From positions 11,366,614-11,430,613 of the forward strand of contig OZ020258.1 of assembly GCA_963971285.1 (NCBI GenBank): a DNA stretch of 64,000 bases, in the 5' to 3' direction. Shown piece after piece: positions 45,605-57,449 of this stretch. The notes beneath the pieces are model-generated. The model was not told the origin of the DNA. It made no database searches and saw only the letters and a program-made list of their open reading frames with translations. Numbering within the stretch: position 1 is the stretch's first letter; each line of letters starts with the position of its first letter. The DNA comes from Astropecten irregularis. Its lineage: Eukaryota > Echinodermata > Asteroidea > Paxillosida > Astropectinidae. Both the position numbers and the translations under genes were made by a program.

Positions 45605-47544
45605 GTAGATACTTCTGTTTAAATTCTTGTGACATAGGTAAATGCATTATTATAGTCTTCCCTTGATTGTATATAACTCTCTCCCTTTGTCTTCCTTTTG
45701 CGCTATGGAAATGAATTTATCGTGAGAATGATTGTAACGGACAAGAACTTCAGACTCAAATAGTTTGTAACTTGTCTGTATATTTTCTCAACGACAGTAT
45801 ATTTTTAAATTTTGAGGATTGGATGATAAATAAGATTCGGGTTTGCCTGTAATTTAAAAGTCTGAGTTGAGACAGAATAAATTGTTTCATAAGTGTTAAA
45901 TGTCACATGGTTTTCTTTTTAGGATAGAAAAAAAATACTTGACTTTAAGATTGAAGAAATTGATTGAAAGCCAGAAATGGAACCTTGTCGGAGAGTAAAC
46001 GAATCAGATAGAGAAGTTGTGTACGAGAGTGGGGCTGGCGACAAAATGATCAAGGAGTAATATGCGGATAACGAGGATGGTGCGGGCAGGCTGAATTAAG
46101 ACGGTTGAACTGGCGTGATGATGGGCGGAGTGATAAAATGGAAATCTTGAAGATCGGGGACCGGCGCGGCCAGGAACGGCATACCTCAAGAGACATCAGG
46201 GGACAGACAGTATGAAATTAAGCAAATAAAATATTGAGGAGTCTATAGTCCCCCTCCTTCCTTCCTTTCTCTGTCTCTGTCTCTAGCTTCCTACCGTCCG
46301 CATCCAGAAGAGATGGCTCGCGGCAACATTTGAATCATCAGCCTGATAAATGTTGTATGTGCGGGATCACCCTGGAGGGGGGATAGATGCTTAGACAGTG
46401 AACTCCTTGGCTGGGACGAGACGAGGCAGCCAAAGCAAACCAAAGCCATCAGGCAAGGTATAGCTTAGCTTAGCTTCTAGTCTAACGGTGCATACACACG
46501 TACGCGAACACTCTCCCGCCCGCCTGCCCGGCCGGCCGCCCAACCAACCAGCAATACCAACCCTCTCCTCCCCGATCCCCCCTCTACCTCCTTTACACAC
46601 AGTACCACTCCAATGCTGCTTCATGCATCCCATAGGCCGGCACTAATTGCTGAGACTGAATTGTGACTAACGACGCTCGGGGCGTCCATATTGGGGAGGC
46701 GTGTTGTGGCCAGGAGAGGCTGTGGACCAAGTATAGAAGAGGAGAAGAGAAAAAATAGACGAAGAGAGAAGAAAAAAACCCTACCACAGAGCTCGGTCAG
46801 GAACAGCGAAGCACCCTAAAGGGCCAAGCTGGTAATTATGTTCGCCCTTTTCTAGCCAGGGTAGTATGTACGTCCTAAGGGCAGTGGGTGTTTGAATCTG
46901 CCAGTCTGACAATGCTTTATTGATTTCATACGTGTTCGCTCCCCCCTCTTGTGCCCAGGACCAAAATATTTATCATTGCCCTGGACCGGCGGTAATTAAA
47001 TTTTTTTTCGTGGGGGTTATTGTTAGGGGTTTGAGTTCACGTCGTCCTCGTCGTCGGGAGTTTTGTGAGAAGGGCGAGCGGACCGGTATCGGTGCGGCTA
47101 ACCACATAATGGATGTGTGTGTGTGTGAGGCCGAGTCTATACTCTTCAACCACTCTCTCCTCTGCCCATACAAGGCGGAGTGGCTAGCCTGTCTTTTCTT
47201 CCCTTTTTTGTGGCATTCTAGCAGAGCGTGAATGCAACATAATGGCTAGTGTTAATATCCAATTGTCAACACGCCCTATGGAAAAGCTTTGTCAGGCGAT
47301 TAGGGCCCAACTAGCATGGGTCTACTTCCAATAACAGCCAGACAAAAAAAGAAAAAAAAAGAACGAACGAAAAAAATAAAACCTCACAGCAATCAAGTAC
47401 CCACTCTCCCCTGCCTGCCCATAACAGCAGCGTAACTGCTTCTGATTCTTTTTACCCCCCTTACTGTCCGTCCATTCATCATAGCTGATGACTTGAAAAT
47501 AAAAACCCTCCAAACACTTAAGTTTCTACCGATACTCGTACGAA

Positions 47545-47662
47545 CCACCACCAATCCAAAAACGTGGATATTCTAGTATGATACATGTTGCTCTGTAAAG
47601 TACCACCAATCAAAAACAACAAAAAAACCTAACGTGGATATTCTAGTATGATACATGTTGCA
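47545..47662. repeat. 70-bp tandem duplication
   Basis: ACCACCAATC followed by AACGTGGATATTCTAGTATG and ATACATGTTGC occurs twice, the second copy offset by 70 bp (47561 versus 47631). The copies are identical over the last ~31 bp, so the duplication is recent. Confidence 0.9.
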
Positions 47663-47729
47663 CCGCTCCGAAGATCAGTCTGGTGTCCAAAAAAGATTGC
47701 TGTTTTAACAAGGTAAACATATTTCAAAC

Positions 47730-47753
47730 TCTCTCTCTCTCCCCCCCCCCCCC
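47730..47753. repeat. (CT)n plus poly-C tract
   Basis: Six CT units followed by 13 C. Confidence 0.9.
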
Positions 47754-48939
47754 TCTGCTATATTGAAGGGCAATATTTGTGTAGTTGAATCCACTGAGGC
47801 CTGGCGGTGCTGACAATGATTGATGGAGCGTTAACAAGACTTGTAGCTAGTTAGGTTCTTGGTTGGAATTGGCCCATCTATCATGATGCCCGTCCACAGA
47901 AGAAGCACAAAAAAAAGCACCACTAAAAAAAAGCGAAAATGGGTCTAAATGTATACACACAATGGCACTTGGCAGTTGTTGCATAGGCCTACTTAGACAT
48001 GCATTCATGCTCCCTTTTCAGCTTTAATTGAGCATTGAGCACTTGAGTTGTTTGTGTGGTTTCTTTTTGTACTGTTTATTGGCTTTTCCACATGAGCGGA
48101 AAGCTTTGTTTTTGTTCTGATTTTTGTTTTCTTCTTCCTTTTCTTCTCCTTGAAAAGGCCCATAGCCTCAACACATGGGATTTCTAGTCTCCACTTTGTT
48201 CACTTTAAATTTTGTTTTGTAAATGGGATATTTCTTGGCGCATATGTATTTCTGATCCCTTTGAATCGGGCCAGAAGATGCCCTCCTTCCTCGACCGAAT
48301 CAGATATTTCCTCAATTTTCCTCGACGCCAACCCAAATCCCTCACATTTTTGCGTTTCAGTTTGACGGGGGTTCTCTCTCCTCTGCCGATTTTTACATAA
48401 GCCTCCCATTTATTTGCTGAGGTCATGCAAAGTAATCACATTGTGACAGTGTAGGCCTACCCACTGATAGGATCCCTGTCTTCTGTTCTGAAACAAAAAT
48501 GCTGGTGAGGAGGAGATCAATTGTTCACCGATGTTCTAGGATGTTGGCTGGAACGCAGCGACATTTTGTCTTCCATAGCCTTTGTCAAGTTGCTGGTGTT
48601 GTTGTTTTCACAGAGGCAATAGGATGGGTCCTTCGACTGATTGTGATACTGATATTACCTATGGAGTTGTTGTGGACAATATTGCCTCTATTTGCCCCTT
48701 GTCCCGGCCTTCATGGCCTCTGTTTAAGGGCTCCTAAAGACACTTTGGTTTTCTAGTGGCAGTTCCTTCTGCAGTGCTTAAGTGGCCCCCCTTGACCCCT
48801 AAGAATTTAATATCAGGCCCATATCCATAATCTTGTGTTTTTGTCCAAATGAATAAATGATGTATGTGGATCCGTTTGCAGAAACACCATATTACCATTT
48901 GTACTTTTGCACTTCTATATCGTTCGCACTTCTCGCAAT

Positions 48940-48991
48940 TTGGTCTCAACGTTTAGACTAGTCTTTGATCTAGTCCTCATCAGGAGACCAA
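48940..48991 (-). ncRNA. Hammerhead ribozyme remnant, Penelope type
   Basis: On the minus strand, TTGGTCTC, then CTGATGAG, then stem II GACTAG...CTAGTC, then TAAA, then CGTT, then GAGACCAA. Stem I is a perfect 8 bp (TTGGTCTC with GAGACCAA) and the CTGATGA core is intact (48977-48983). The conserved GAAA reads TAAA (48952-48955). That replaces the catalytic G12, so self-cleavage is expected to be lost. The sequence 3' of the motif (minus strand) matches that of the 61.5 kb copy for a further ~30 bp, so both are fragments of one repeat family. Confidence 0.8.
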
Positions 48992-49158
48992 TGAATGAAT
49001 GAAGTGTTTTGCAGTAAGCATGTTTCATTTTAATAAATAGGCAGGCAACTTTCCCATGGATAAGCTGAGTTCCTTGTTTTTCTCATCGCACTCATGTCAT
49101 TGAAAATGGAAAAACGCTGCACAAAGTTTTGTAAAAATTGGTATTTCAGCGTTTGGTG
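48992..49158. other. Unique sequence
   Basis: Nothing recognisable. Confidence 0.5.
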
Positions 49159-49491
49159 TTAAAGGTAGTATCATACTTTGGTAAGAAACCAAAACAGAAA
49201 AGTTCACAGATTTATGTATAACTTTCAGGGTATGAAGATGGTGCTGGTAGAAACCTACCGTTAGTAGGTAAGTAAAACAATAACCGAAAATCTTTTTGAT
49301 CTTTTAAAAGATCAAAAATAAAAGAGACAAGACTTAAGAAATTTTGTGGCTGTTTTTCACTGTTTTCTAAAAAAGTGGTCACCGTATGGGACTGAAATTT
49401 TCACAGATGACTGTTTCTGTATCTTTCTTGGTATCTTTGCCCATGAATCTGTATTTCTTTGATAAAAACCAAAGTATGATATAACCTTTAA
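49159..49491 (+). mobile_element. TTAA-type MITE, subfamily A
   Basis: Starts TTAAAGGTAGTATCATACTT and ends CAAAGTATGATATAACCTTTAA. About 30 bp around CCGCCTGAAATGG is deleted after CTACCGTTAGTAGG. Palindrome GATCTTTTAAAAGATC intact. Confidence 0.92.
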
Positions 49492-49715
49492 AGTCTGAGT
49501 CAGTGCATGCCTATATAAAGCTTGCAGTGAGGTTTATAAGACAAACTAGTAACTGGATTTGTACACTTGCATATACAGTGTATGTGAATCTGCAACTTAA
49601 TTCTGCCGGAACATTGGCCATTGTAGTATACATGTATGTGCTGCGGTGTTTTCCTATCATTAATAAAAAAGATATAATCATCAAATAACCACAAGGGAAA
49701 CTGACTGAAATTAAA

Positions 49716-49779
49716 GTCATTGAAAAGTGAACAAAGAAATATTGACTGGAGTGGGATTGAACTGGCTACCTCCTGTACG
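49716..49779 (-). mobile_element. tRNA-derived SINE, 3' fragment
   Basis: The minus strand carries AGCCAGTTCAATCCCACTCC (worn B box) and the tail AGTCAATATTTCTTTGTTCA. The head is missing. Confidence 0.65.
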
Positions 49780-51690
49780 ATATTAATAAACAGAATCATC
49801 ATTATTTCTATGGATATATGGACACAAAAAATTGAAGGTATATAGAAGAATTGTATTAGGCCTAAATGTCAGGCTGCTATACAAACCAAACTAATTTTGC
49901 CTCGGCACAACAGAAGACACACACATACACATAAAGCATTCAGTGATTTTTGTGCTGCCTTGGCGTTAAGACCGATGATCATGGTGAAATTTATCACTTT
50001 GGTTTGTTAGTTTGTAATTTGTGTAGAATACTGTATACATATGAAGATAAAAACTCCATGATTAGTGATGCCCATGAACAATAAGGCCATAAATTTAACA
50101 CTAAAAAATACATAAACAGTGATAATTTTTTCTTTCGGCTTGGTTTGTTTTTCCCCTACCTTGAGTACTGTAATGATTCCTGGTAATGAAAAAACGGAGA
50201 GAAAAAAAGCAATGTTTTTTTTTTTACACTCCGATATATGATGGATTAAACTTGTGCTCCTGGACTTGCCAACACCACATGATTGATTGAGGTTGACGTT
50301 GTGACAGTCAGTCTTGCATCTGTCTCGCAGTTATCTTGCCATCTACCGTCCGAACTGACCGACCAACCGGCCTTTAAAAGAACCCCAGCCATCCCATCCA
50401 GTTTGAGGCTATTGTAGGGGGAGGGGGTGTTAGGGTGGGGGAAGGATGGAGTATTATACATCTGGACCTGTATACGGTGTGTGGTTTTTTTTCACAGTTC
50501 AGTTGTGAACTGCTGTTGTGAGTTACGAGTATTTGAATTAGGTTATACACACACGCCGAGTGGTTTTATTATCGGTGGTGTAAACAGTGGAATTTGTGGC
50601 AAATGGTTCCACCACCACGAGCACAGAAGACTCTGTAATGAATGTGAACTGTTACAAACCCAAGTTGCGATGGTTGATGGCCGGGACCGGCAATACGATT
50701 GCTGTATGATTCGTTTTTTATTGAGGTTTGTTGTTCACCCCTCAACAATCTCAAAGTGATTTTTCTTGTATGCATGCCGACTGGAGTTTACAACACTCTG
50801 CATTGTGGACTGCAAAGGTCACAACCCGATCCGTGTGCAGTTCTCTCCCTCCGATTGTTGTGGGGCTACCCCCTTTTCATCTCCGACTGTTTTGCGATCG
50901 TGCCCAGTCACTTAAGAAGCCCCCCTCTGTTTAACGCGTTCAAATTTGCACTTCTTTTGAGAGCGGGTTGCCGCCATGTTAAGTTGGGGTCAGCCCGGCA
51001 GAATGCTGTGAGTTTGCTCCGAGTTTGTGCGGGGTATAATGTTTCTTTTGGGGGGAAGGAAATATGAATATGGGTTGTTGTACTGAGCCTGCTTAGTGCT
51101 ATTATCCCCGGCCAGCCGAAATACCTCGGCAGACTAAATTGAAAGTAGCTTCATCAAAGGGAAAAGCCCGGTGTAACCATCGTGAACCCACAGGAAAAAA
51201 GAAAGAAAGAAAGAGTTCTTGACTATTGCGGTTGGGAGGGAAATTAGAGGCTAGGAAATATAGTGTACTTATTGCCAAAAACCTGTTTGAAGTACCGAAA
51301 TGATGCATGAATGAAGATTGTGGTCAGAGTTTCTTGGCATTTTTGTACTTTTTCTTTTCATATGTTATGAACCTGTCTGAATAATCTGGCATGCATGGTA
51401 TGTTCATAAGGCTGAAACCTGTTTTGCTATGCAAAATGCTTATCCTGCCTCCATAATTACGAATATATTAGGGGCTTAGTCTTGTCCCATGGTTGATTCT
51501 GCTAAAATACTGAGCAAAACAGAAAGCTGATGAACAACATAGATAGAAATTCCCCATGATATATAATCTATAAAATGTCAAATTTTCAGTGGAGTCCGAT
51601 CCGAGATTAATTCTAAAATGATGTACAACCAACCATAAATCTCATGATTTTTAACAGTGAAAAGAACATGATTATAAACTGTTTGTAGAT
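49780..51690. other. Unique sequence
   Basis: No gene recognised. Frames of 60-122 codons at 50427-51067 overlap on both strands without motif. Bases ~50800-51010 are CpG-richer. Confidence 0.5.
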
Positions 51691-51827
51691 CAATATACAA
51701 GTAATAAACTCAATACAAGTACTGAACTGCAAACAGCTCATCAGCCAAAATAATGATCTGAAATTTACAAAATGCTTGGGAGTTTATAGGAGGGCCTAAT
51801 CCTAGCAGGATCTTTATCGAAGGCTGT
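51691..51827 (-). repeat. HL2 dispersed repeat copy, core-deleted
   Basis: Reads ATACAAGTAATAAACT, a short internal repeat CAATACAAGTACTGAACT, CTCATCAGCCAAAAT, GGAGGGCC, then TAATCCTAGCAGGATCTTTA and TCGAAGGCT. On the minus strand the hairpin GATCCTGCTAGGAT is followed directly by TAGGCCC. The GAAAC/GCGTC segment is therefore deleted. Confidence 0.75.
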
Positions 51828-53549
51828 TTTTATATCAATGGTTAAAGTGAACCTCTTCTTGTGCAGTAAAGCTGATAATGTATTATGAATGTGACCACCT
51901 TCGCAGAGCATTTGGGTAAAACGAATGTGGCAGTTTGGGAGGTTATTATCTTATGCCAGCTTCTTGTACCTTCGAGGCACGGTGCAGATGAATTTAGGTC
52001 TATAGCCTATACTCAGCTCAACCGCAAACCATTGCATCATCTTTTTACTACAGGTTTTAGTGTTTGGAAGCCCATTTTAGGAGCTGGAGTTCACAGCCTC
52101 GCGTGTAAAGTCCCGCAACCGGGGGAACGAAAGTCAAACGCAGTCAATTTAGTCGGCGTTGGAAACCCTTTTTGCCACTCTTCCTGCGCCATCAAGAAGC
52201 TAGCCATAATCAAATTGAACACTCTTTGGAGGCTTTTAGCTCGGCACTCTCTCTCTCTCTCTCTCTCTCGCCAAGGCTCGGTCTCGGCCAGAAGCCTCTT
52301 ATCATACATATAGCTCTTAACATGCGCCGCTGCAGCGCTGTATGACTTTCCCTGCGCTGTGTCCATTTTAGCGCCATGTACCTAGGTATTGGAGAGAGGG
52401 TTTAATATTATAAAGGGATTTTTGCTGATGATGATGGTGACAACTCGGACAACTTCATCAATTTTTTTCTCAGTCACACAAAGTCCTTTAAAAGAGCTCA
52501 AAAAAACATAGTGACTTTTCATGGTCTAAGCTGATTGACTTTTGACATTTGTCAGTAAAAGACCCCCAGAAGAACGTATACTTCTATAAAAGACATGGAA
52601 AGATGGGAGGAAACTGGGTTTGATATCTGCAAAAAGAACGTTAACAAGATTATAGCTTAGTTTATACGGCTGTGCGGTGAAACGTTAAACGAAAATGGTT
52701 TGACGGGGCTCCCGCACTCATTTTGAAACATCAGGTAGTGTGCGAATAAATTGTGGACATTTTGCCAACCGTCAGCAAGTTTGGGTTGATGGTTCATGTA
52801 GTGAGTCAGAGCATGATGGCATCATGACGTTTCAAGTTGATTGGAAAGCTGGCTGCCAATATTCCAATGAAATTTTCTCTCTTCTTTGTTGTCTACATTC
52901 TGCAAAGTGCTGTCCTTTTTGTGGTTGTTATAGCCAAATGGAACCAAAGTTTTCATCTTTTCCCTTACTCTTTCCCAAGCACAAATCGATTGTAGAATGC
53001 TCTGCCTGAGTTTCCTAAACATGGATAAACTCCCATCACCTATAAATCATTACTTTGTAATCATAACTGTATGTATGTAATGTAACTTGTCTAAGTATAG
53101 TGATCTATTTATGTGCAATTCTATGCTTTGCTCAGGGTTGCTTTTCATCGGTTTGAAAAAACTGTATTGGTGTGAAATGGTGTAGACCCTATTATGCATA
53201 TTTTGGCTGCTAAGTTTTGATGCAGAGGTCAAACTGCCTGTGATCATACAACTACTGCAACAGCAACAAAAACAACACCAACACCATCAATCTGAGCAAT
53301 GTTGTATATAAGTCAGTGCTGTAGAGTGTGATGCAATTAAAACCTATCAACAATGAGCAGCCTGTTAACAGTTACTCAATCACAAAGTAAGAGGATTATC
53401 CAGATTAAGGGATAAGCTGCAAGTAATTGATTGGTGTTATGGCAGGCTGACTTCTGTTGATTGCTACATGAAGGGTGTAAAATAACTTCCTGAGATTTTG
53501 TAACATATAAAACTTCATTTGTTCTGTCCAACTTTCACTTACCCTCACC
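51828..53549. other. Unique sequence with CT tract
   Basis: No gene recognised. The 142-codon plus frame (51885-52313) runs through the CT microsatellite and shows no domain. Confidence 0.5.
52247..52269. repeat. (CT)n microsatellite
   Basis: About eleven uninterrupted CT units. Confidence 0.95.
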
Positions 53550-53919
53550 TTAAAGGGAGCATATAGGATTTGCAAGGCCTCCAAAAAAAAATTATTGAGT
53601 TTGAGACAGAAAATGGACTCAACAGTTCGTAAACAGTGCAAACAGTCACCATGGGAAATCTTGGTACATCAGATGCTGGTATTTTCAGGCAAATCAAGAT
53701 TCAGTGTCTTTTGCAAAGATCGGTCGACGGAATGATTTTTGGAACAAACATAAAGTAAACTATTCTTCATGTTTTATAAGAAAAATCGAGTCGGGTTTTC
53801 ACCATTTTCTCGTGACTCCGATTGAGCTCAGTTTTCACAGGTTTATCATTTCATGTACATGTTTGATCAGGCAAAGTATGAGTCCTGTGACCCTTTGCAA
53901 TCATGTATTGTACCTTTAA
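53550..53919 (+). mobile_element. TTAA-type MITE, mosaic of subfamily C and a B-like half
   Basis: The left half starts TTAAAGGGAGCATATAGGAT and is nearly identical to subfamily C through CATGGGAAATCTTGGTACAT to about 53740. The right half instead carries GGGTTTTCACCATTTTCTCG, GATTGAGCTCAGTTTTCACA, GGTTTATCATTTCATG and ends GTATTGTACCTTTAA, as in subfamily B. The two ends are therefore poorly matched inverted repeats. Confidence 0.85.
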
Positions 53920-55353
53920 CCCACCTTTCGGGTTCACTTACCTTTTACCATGCCGGAGGAAAAAGCTCTTACCAAAAAACACTTCATTTCAAACCCTATA
54001 GGATGTGCTATTTTGGTTTTTACCTTGGAATGATCCTTGTGCTTGTATGGAGTTGAACCCATGACCCTCCTGTCTACAGTGTGGTTGGGTCTGAATCCCA
54101 CTTGAGCATGCCTGCATTCTCATTTCTCTTTCGCTCTCTCTTTCTCAGACTAGTATTATAACTTAGTGCTCAGACTCCTCTGTAATACGCTAAATAGGTC
54201 CAACCTTTCCTTGAAAGCAAATTTGTACACTCTACATATTTTTTGTAGGGTGTAGGAGGATATATGTGAGTTGTTCTGAAGATTATTGGTAAAGATCATC
54301 ACTGTTTATTTTTGTTTAAAAATGATTGAAAATTTGTTTACTCTTTATAAATTCCACACCACAAACCAATAGGCCTACTTCTGCCTGGGTAATATTTGCC
54401 ATCAAAATAATGCGGTATTCTTGAAGTTCTGTTGACCATTAAAATAAAGCCAAACTATAGAAAGGAAAAATCAAACTAGCTGGAAAAGGAGGGGGACAGT
54501 CTTCATGCAGGTAAAGATCAAACACATCATTGTTTGTTGTTTGGCCGGAAAATTTGTTCTCTGCTTACAATTCTGTACCGCAGGTAATAATTATTTATAT
54601 CTGTGGAGTGTTTTCTGCTGAAAATACTGGAATTTTCCTGTAAGCATCATTTTGTAAAAACCTTTATAAAGAAAATCACATCAGCTAGAAAAAAAACAGG
54701 AATATACGTCAGGAAAAAAAAGTCCGGAATAGTTTTATTTTAAGTTAATCGGGCAACGTGTGACTTGTTTGTCCGAACATCTGAATGTGACGTCACAAGC
54801 ACGGAGCCCTATTGGCAAATGCATCATTGTATTTTGTTGGGCCACACATTTTGTTCACTGTGAACAATGCCATATCATATCTATCTGCAATATTTTCTGT
54901 TCAAAATGCTGGAATATTCCTATATAGAAACCTTTAAAAGAAAATCCCACTAGCTGGAAAAAAAAGGGTTAAAAGTCCAGAAAAAAAATTGAGGTCGTTT
55001 ATGGGGCGGGAAGGAAAGGTATTAAAGTGCTTGTGGACAAAGTGCCTCGCCTGAAGGGTTTGAGCAGATTCAACGGTAAATCAATGATTTATTCCACTTC
55101 TCCGTGGGGTCATCAAGAAATAGCCCACTAAAGCGGATGACCAACGCTTTTGGTGATGTGAGGTTGAATAGCAAGGCTGCTGGAGGAAATGGACATCATA
55201 GGAGTGGGTCCGTTCAAATGGGTCAGTGTCTGTTGGTCTCTCCGAGAGATTTTTCAGGATAGATTGTGGATTTCATTGCTCTGGTCTCGGTAATAGTTTC
55301 TCTTTCACCCCACTCCTTTTGGAAAAAGATTTTTGCAATAGAAGCAACCCCAT
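53920..55353. other. Unique sequence
   Basis: No gene recognised. The phrase AACCCATGACCCTCCTG near 54057 hints at a worn SINE B box but no head or tail is recognisable. Confidence 0.5.
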
Positions 55354-55433
55354 GAGGGCCTGACATTTTGATCCTAGCAGGGTCTTTGTCAGAGGCTAAA
55401 TCAGTAAATGACAAGAGGACAAAATCTTGCAAG
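55354..55433 (-). repeat. HL2 dispersed repeat fragment
   Basis: On the minus strand: CTTGCAAGATTTTGTCCTCT, then AGCCTCTGACAAAGACCCTG, CTAGGATC, AAAATGTCAGGCCCTC. This is the copy whose core comes nearest to a hammerhead: CTGACAA in place of CTGATGA, a stem II of ACCCTGCTAGGAT type, and AAAA in place of GAAA. Confidence 0.75.
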
Positions 55434-55595
55434 TGGAGATACGCATATTAAAAGTGGATGATAGGATCAGAACAAAGGGCGGCAGAGTGTCGAGGAAAAA
55501 CAGGGAAAGCATGCAATAAGGTCGGGAAATCACAAATATAAGATAGAGGTGGACAAGTGTGGTCAGGGGAAGGGGACAAATGATGCTAAAGACCT
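55434..55595. other. Unique sequence
   Basis: Nothing recognisable. Confidence 0.5.
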
Positions 55596-55839
55596 GGGGC
55601 CAATTTCATAGAACTGCCTAAGCACCAACATTTGCTTAAGCACCAAAAACCTTGGTAAGTAAAACCAGTATGCCAGCCAAAATTTATTGTTAACGTTATG
55701 TTCAGCAAACAATGGCCGAATACAAGTCAAAAGCAGTAAACATCACACAAAAATTTGGTTGCTATATCATGTTGAATCAAGGAAGACTTTTCATGCTTGA
55801 GCAAATTGTGTGCTTAAGGAGCTCTATGAAATTGGCCCC
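55596..55839. mobile_element. MITE-like element, GGGGCCAATTTCAT ends
   Basis: Begins GGGGCCAATTTCATAGAACT and ends AGCTCTATGAAATTGGCCCC, almost perfect inverted repeats. They continue inward through TTGCTTAAGCACC on the left and TGAGCAAATTGTGTGCTTAA on the right. 244 bp, matching the 2.4 kb copy in length. A 96-codon frame that starts inside is incidental. Confidence 0.88.
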
Positions 55840-56012
55840 TGATGGGACTACATTCTGCCTGCTTATGTACAATCTTTTCCATCCGGTCCTGGTATCTTTA
55901 CATTGGCTTATTAGGTTGAATCACACCGTGAAACTACATGCATTACATTATGTACTGTATTATTGGTCGTGCTTTATAGTTTTTTTTGCTTTATTTAGAT
56001 AGTGAGGCAATC

Positions 56013-56050
56013 TTGAGGCTTTGATCCAAGCAGAATCTTTCTCAGGACTT
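56013..56050 (-). repeat. Short HL2 fragment
   Basis: On the minus strand CCTGAGAAAGATTCTGCTTG, then GATCAAAGCCTC. Only the hairpin region of HL2 is left. Confidence 0.5.
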
Positions 56051-57094
56051 TTTGGAGGAAGAAAACATTAATTCCAATCATCTTGTCTTCCAATTGCATA
56101 TCATAAGACATACCCACAAACATTTTGTCAAATTCTATGTTTAAGAGATGGTTGACAAAATTCAGATCAGTTTTCTGTATAATGACAGCATTTCAGAAAG
56201 AGAGAGATTTCACTGAACGATTGGTATTATCATATCAACCTTATAAACATTGAGTGTCAGTCCGAAACCGAAGAATCGTTTGTTTTGGTCATGATCAACT
56301 CCTCGACCATACCTTTAAAGCCAGATGGCTGTTTCCATCCATCACGGGTATAATGATCTGCCGTATCAAAAGTTATTGAAGAGGTTTTGAACATTGGTAA
56401 GGACTCCTCCTCGTTCTGGTTGTGAGAAACTGGGGGATTCCAGATGGTAGTACGGACGAGAGAAGAAGATAGATCCACTCTGAAGACCGTGTAGGGTTGA
56501 TGCCTTAGTGCTACAGGTACCGAAGTAATGACGTTAATTAATACTTGCGGGCAAGGTTGCACCCATGGATCGGTTGCGGGAGATGCGGGAGATGCGGGGG
56601 GAGTTTGGAAGAGTATAATTGGATTGTGGCCTTACTCCGTATCGGTGCACTTTCAAAGCTTGGAAGTCTTAGACCGCGACAGACGAAACCTCCCGGAAAA
56701 TGATGGACTTAAGACTCATTCCCGGGTCCTCTATCCTTCCCTCTCTCTCTCTCTCTTTCATCCACCTCTTCGTTCTCATTCTGCCTCTGCTTTTCCCTCC
56801 CTATATCTCCTGGCCGAGTCCCTGACTCAAAGCCACTTAAATCCAACAGTGTTTATGGCCTAATTGAATTGGGGACACCTTGACTGAAATGGATATGAGG
56901 CGCTCTTAATATCATTTTGACAAAATTGAAAATGGAATTACGCACTTGGCAGGGCTTAGGAGCATTTTGTAATTGTTTGTAATTTGGACGCGTAGTGGTT
57001 AAAAAATTGGAATAGGTTCCGCAGAGTGAAGGCATGGCTTGTTTTTTTCTTTATGGGGAGGGAGGTTTGATCAAAGAGTTTTACTTCTTTTTAC
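56051..57094. other. Unique sequence
   Basis: No gene recognised. A CT run is at ~56741-56758. Bases 56850-57010 are rich in TAATT/ATTTTG words in an otherwise balanced context and might be conserved non-coding DNA. Confidence 0.5.
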
Positions 57095-57449
57095 TTTAAG
57101 GTAGTATCATACTTTGGTAAGAGACCAAAACAGAAATGTTCACAGATTTACGTATAACTTTCGGGGTATGAAGATGAAACCTACCGTGAACATTTTTCCG
57201 ACTGAAATGGTGTATTTATCCAGAAATTAGTAAAACTACGGCCGAAAATCTTTTTGATCTTTTAAAAGATCAAAAATAAAAGAGAAAAGACTTAAGAAAT
57301 ACTGTGGTCGTTTTCCACGATTTTCTCAAAAAGTGGGCACCGTATGGGACTGAAATGTTCACATATGGCTATGACTGTATCTTCCTTGATATTTTTGCCC
57401 ATGAATCTGTACTTCTTTGACAAAAAACAAAGTATGATACTACCTTTAA
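57095..57449 (+). mobile_element. TTAA-type MITE, subfamily A
   Basis: Starts TTTAAGGTAGTATCATACTT and ends CAAAGTATGATACTACCTTTAA. The GGTGGTGGTAG segment is deleted after TATGAAGATG. Otherwise well preserved, including GATCTTTTAAAAGATC. Confidence 0.92.

Larger units (their letters stand above)
45605..48900. other. Unique sequence with CpG-rich island
   Basis: No gene recognised. Bases ~46460-47190 are the most CpG-rich in this part, with GGCCGGCCGCC near 46530, TCGTCCTCGTCGTCGGGAG near 47044 and a GT run near 47116. Overlapping frames of 60-103 codons lack motifs. Could be a regulatory island. A CT/C run is at 47730-47753. Confidence 0.5.

Noticed and set aside
51885..52313. 142-codon plus-strand open frame
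   Set aside because: Ends in a serine/leucine run from the CT microsatellite. No family recognised.
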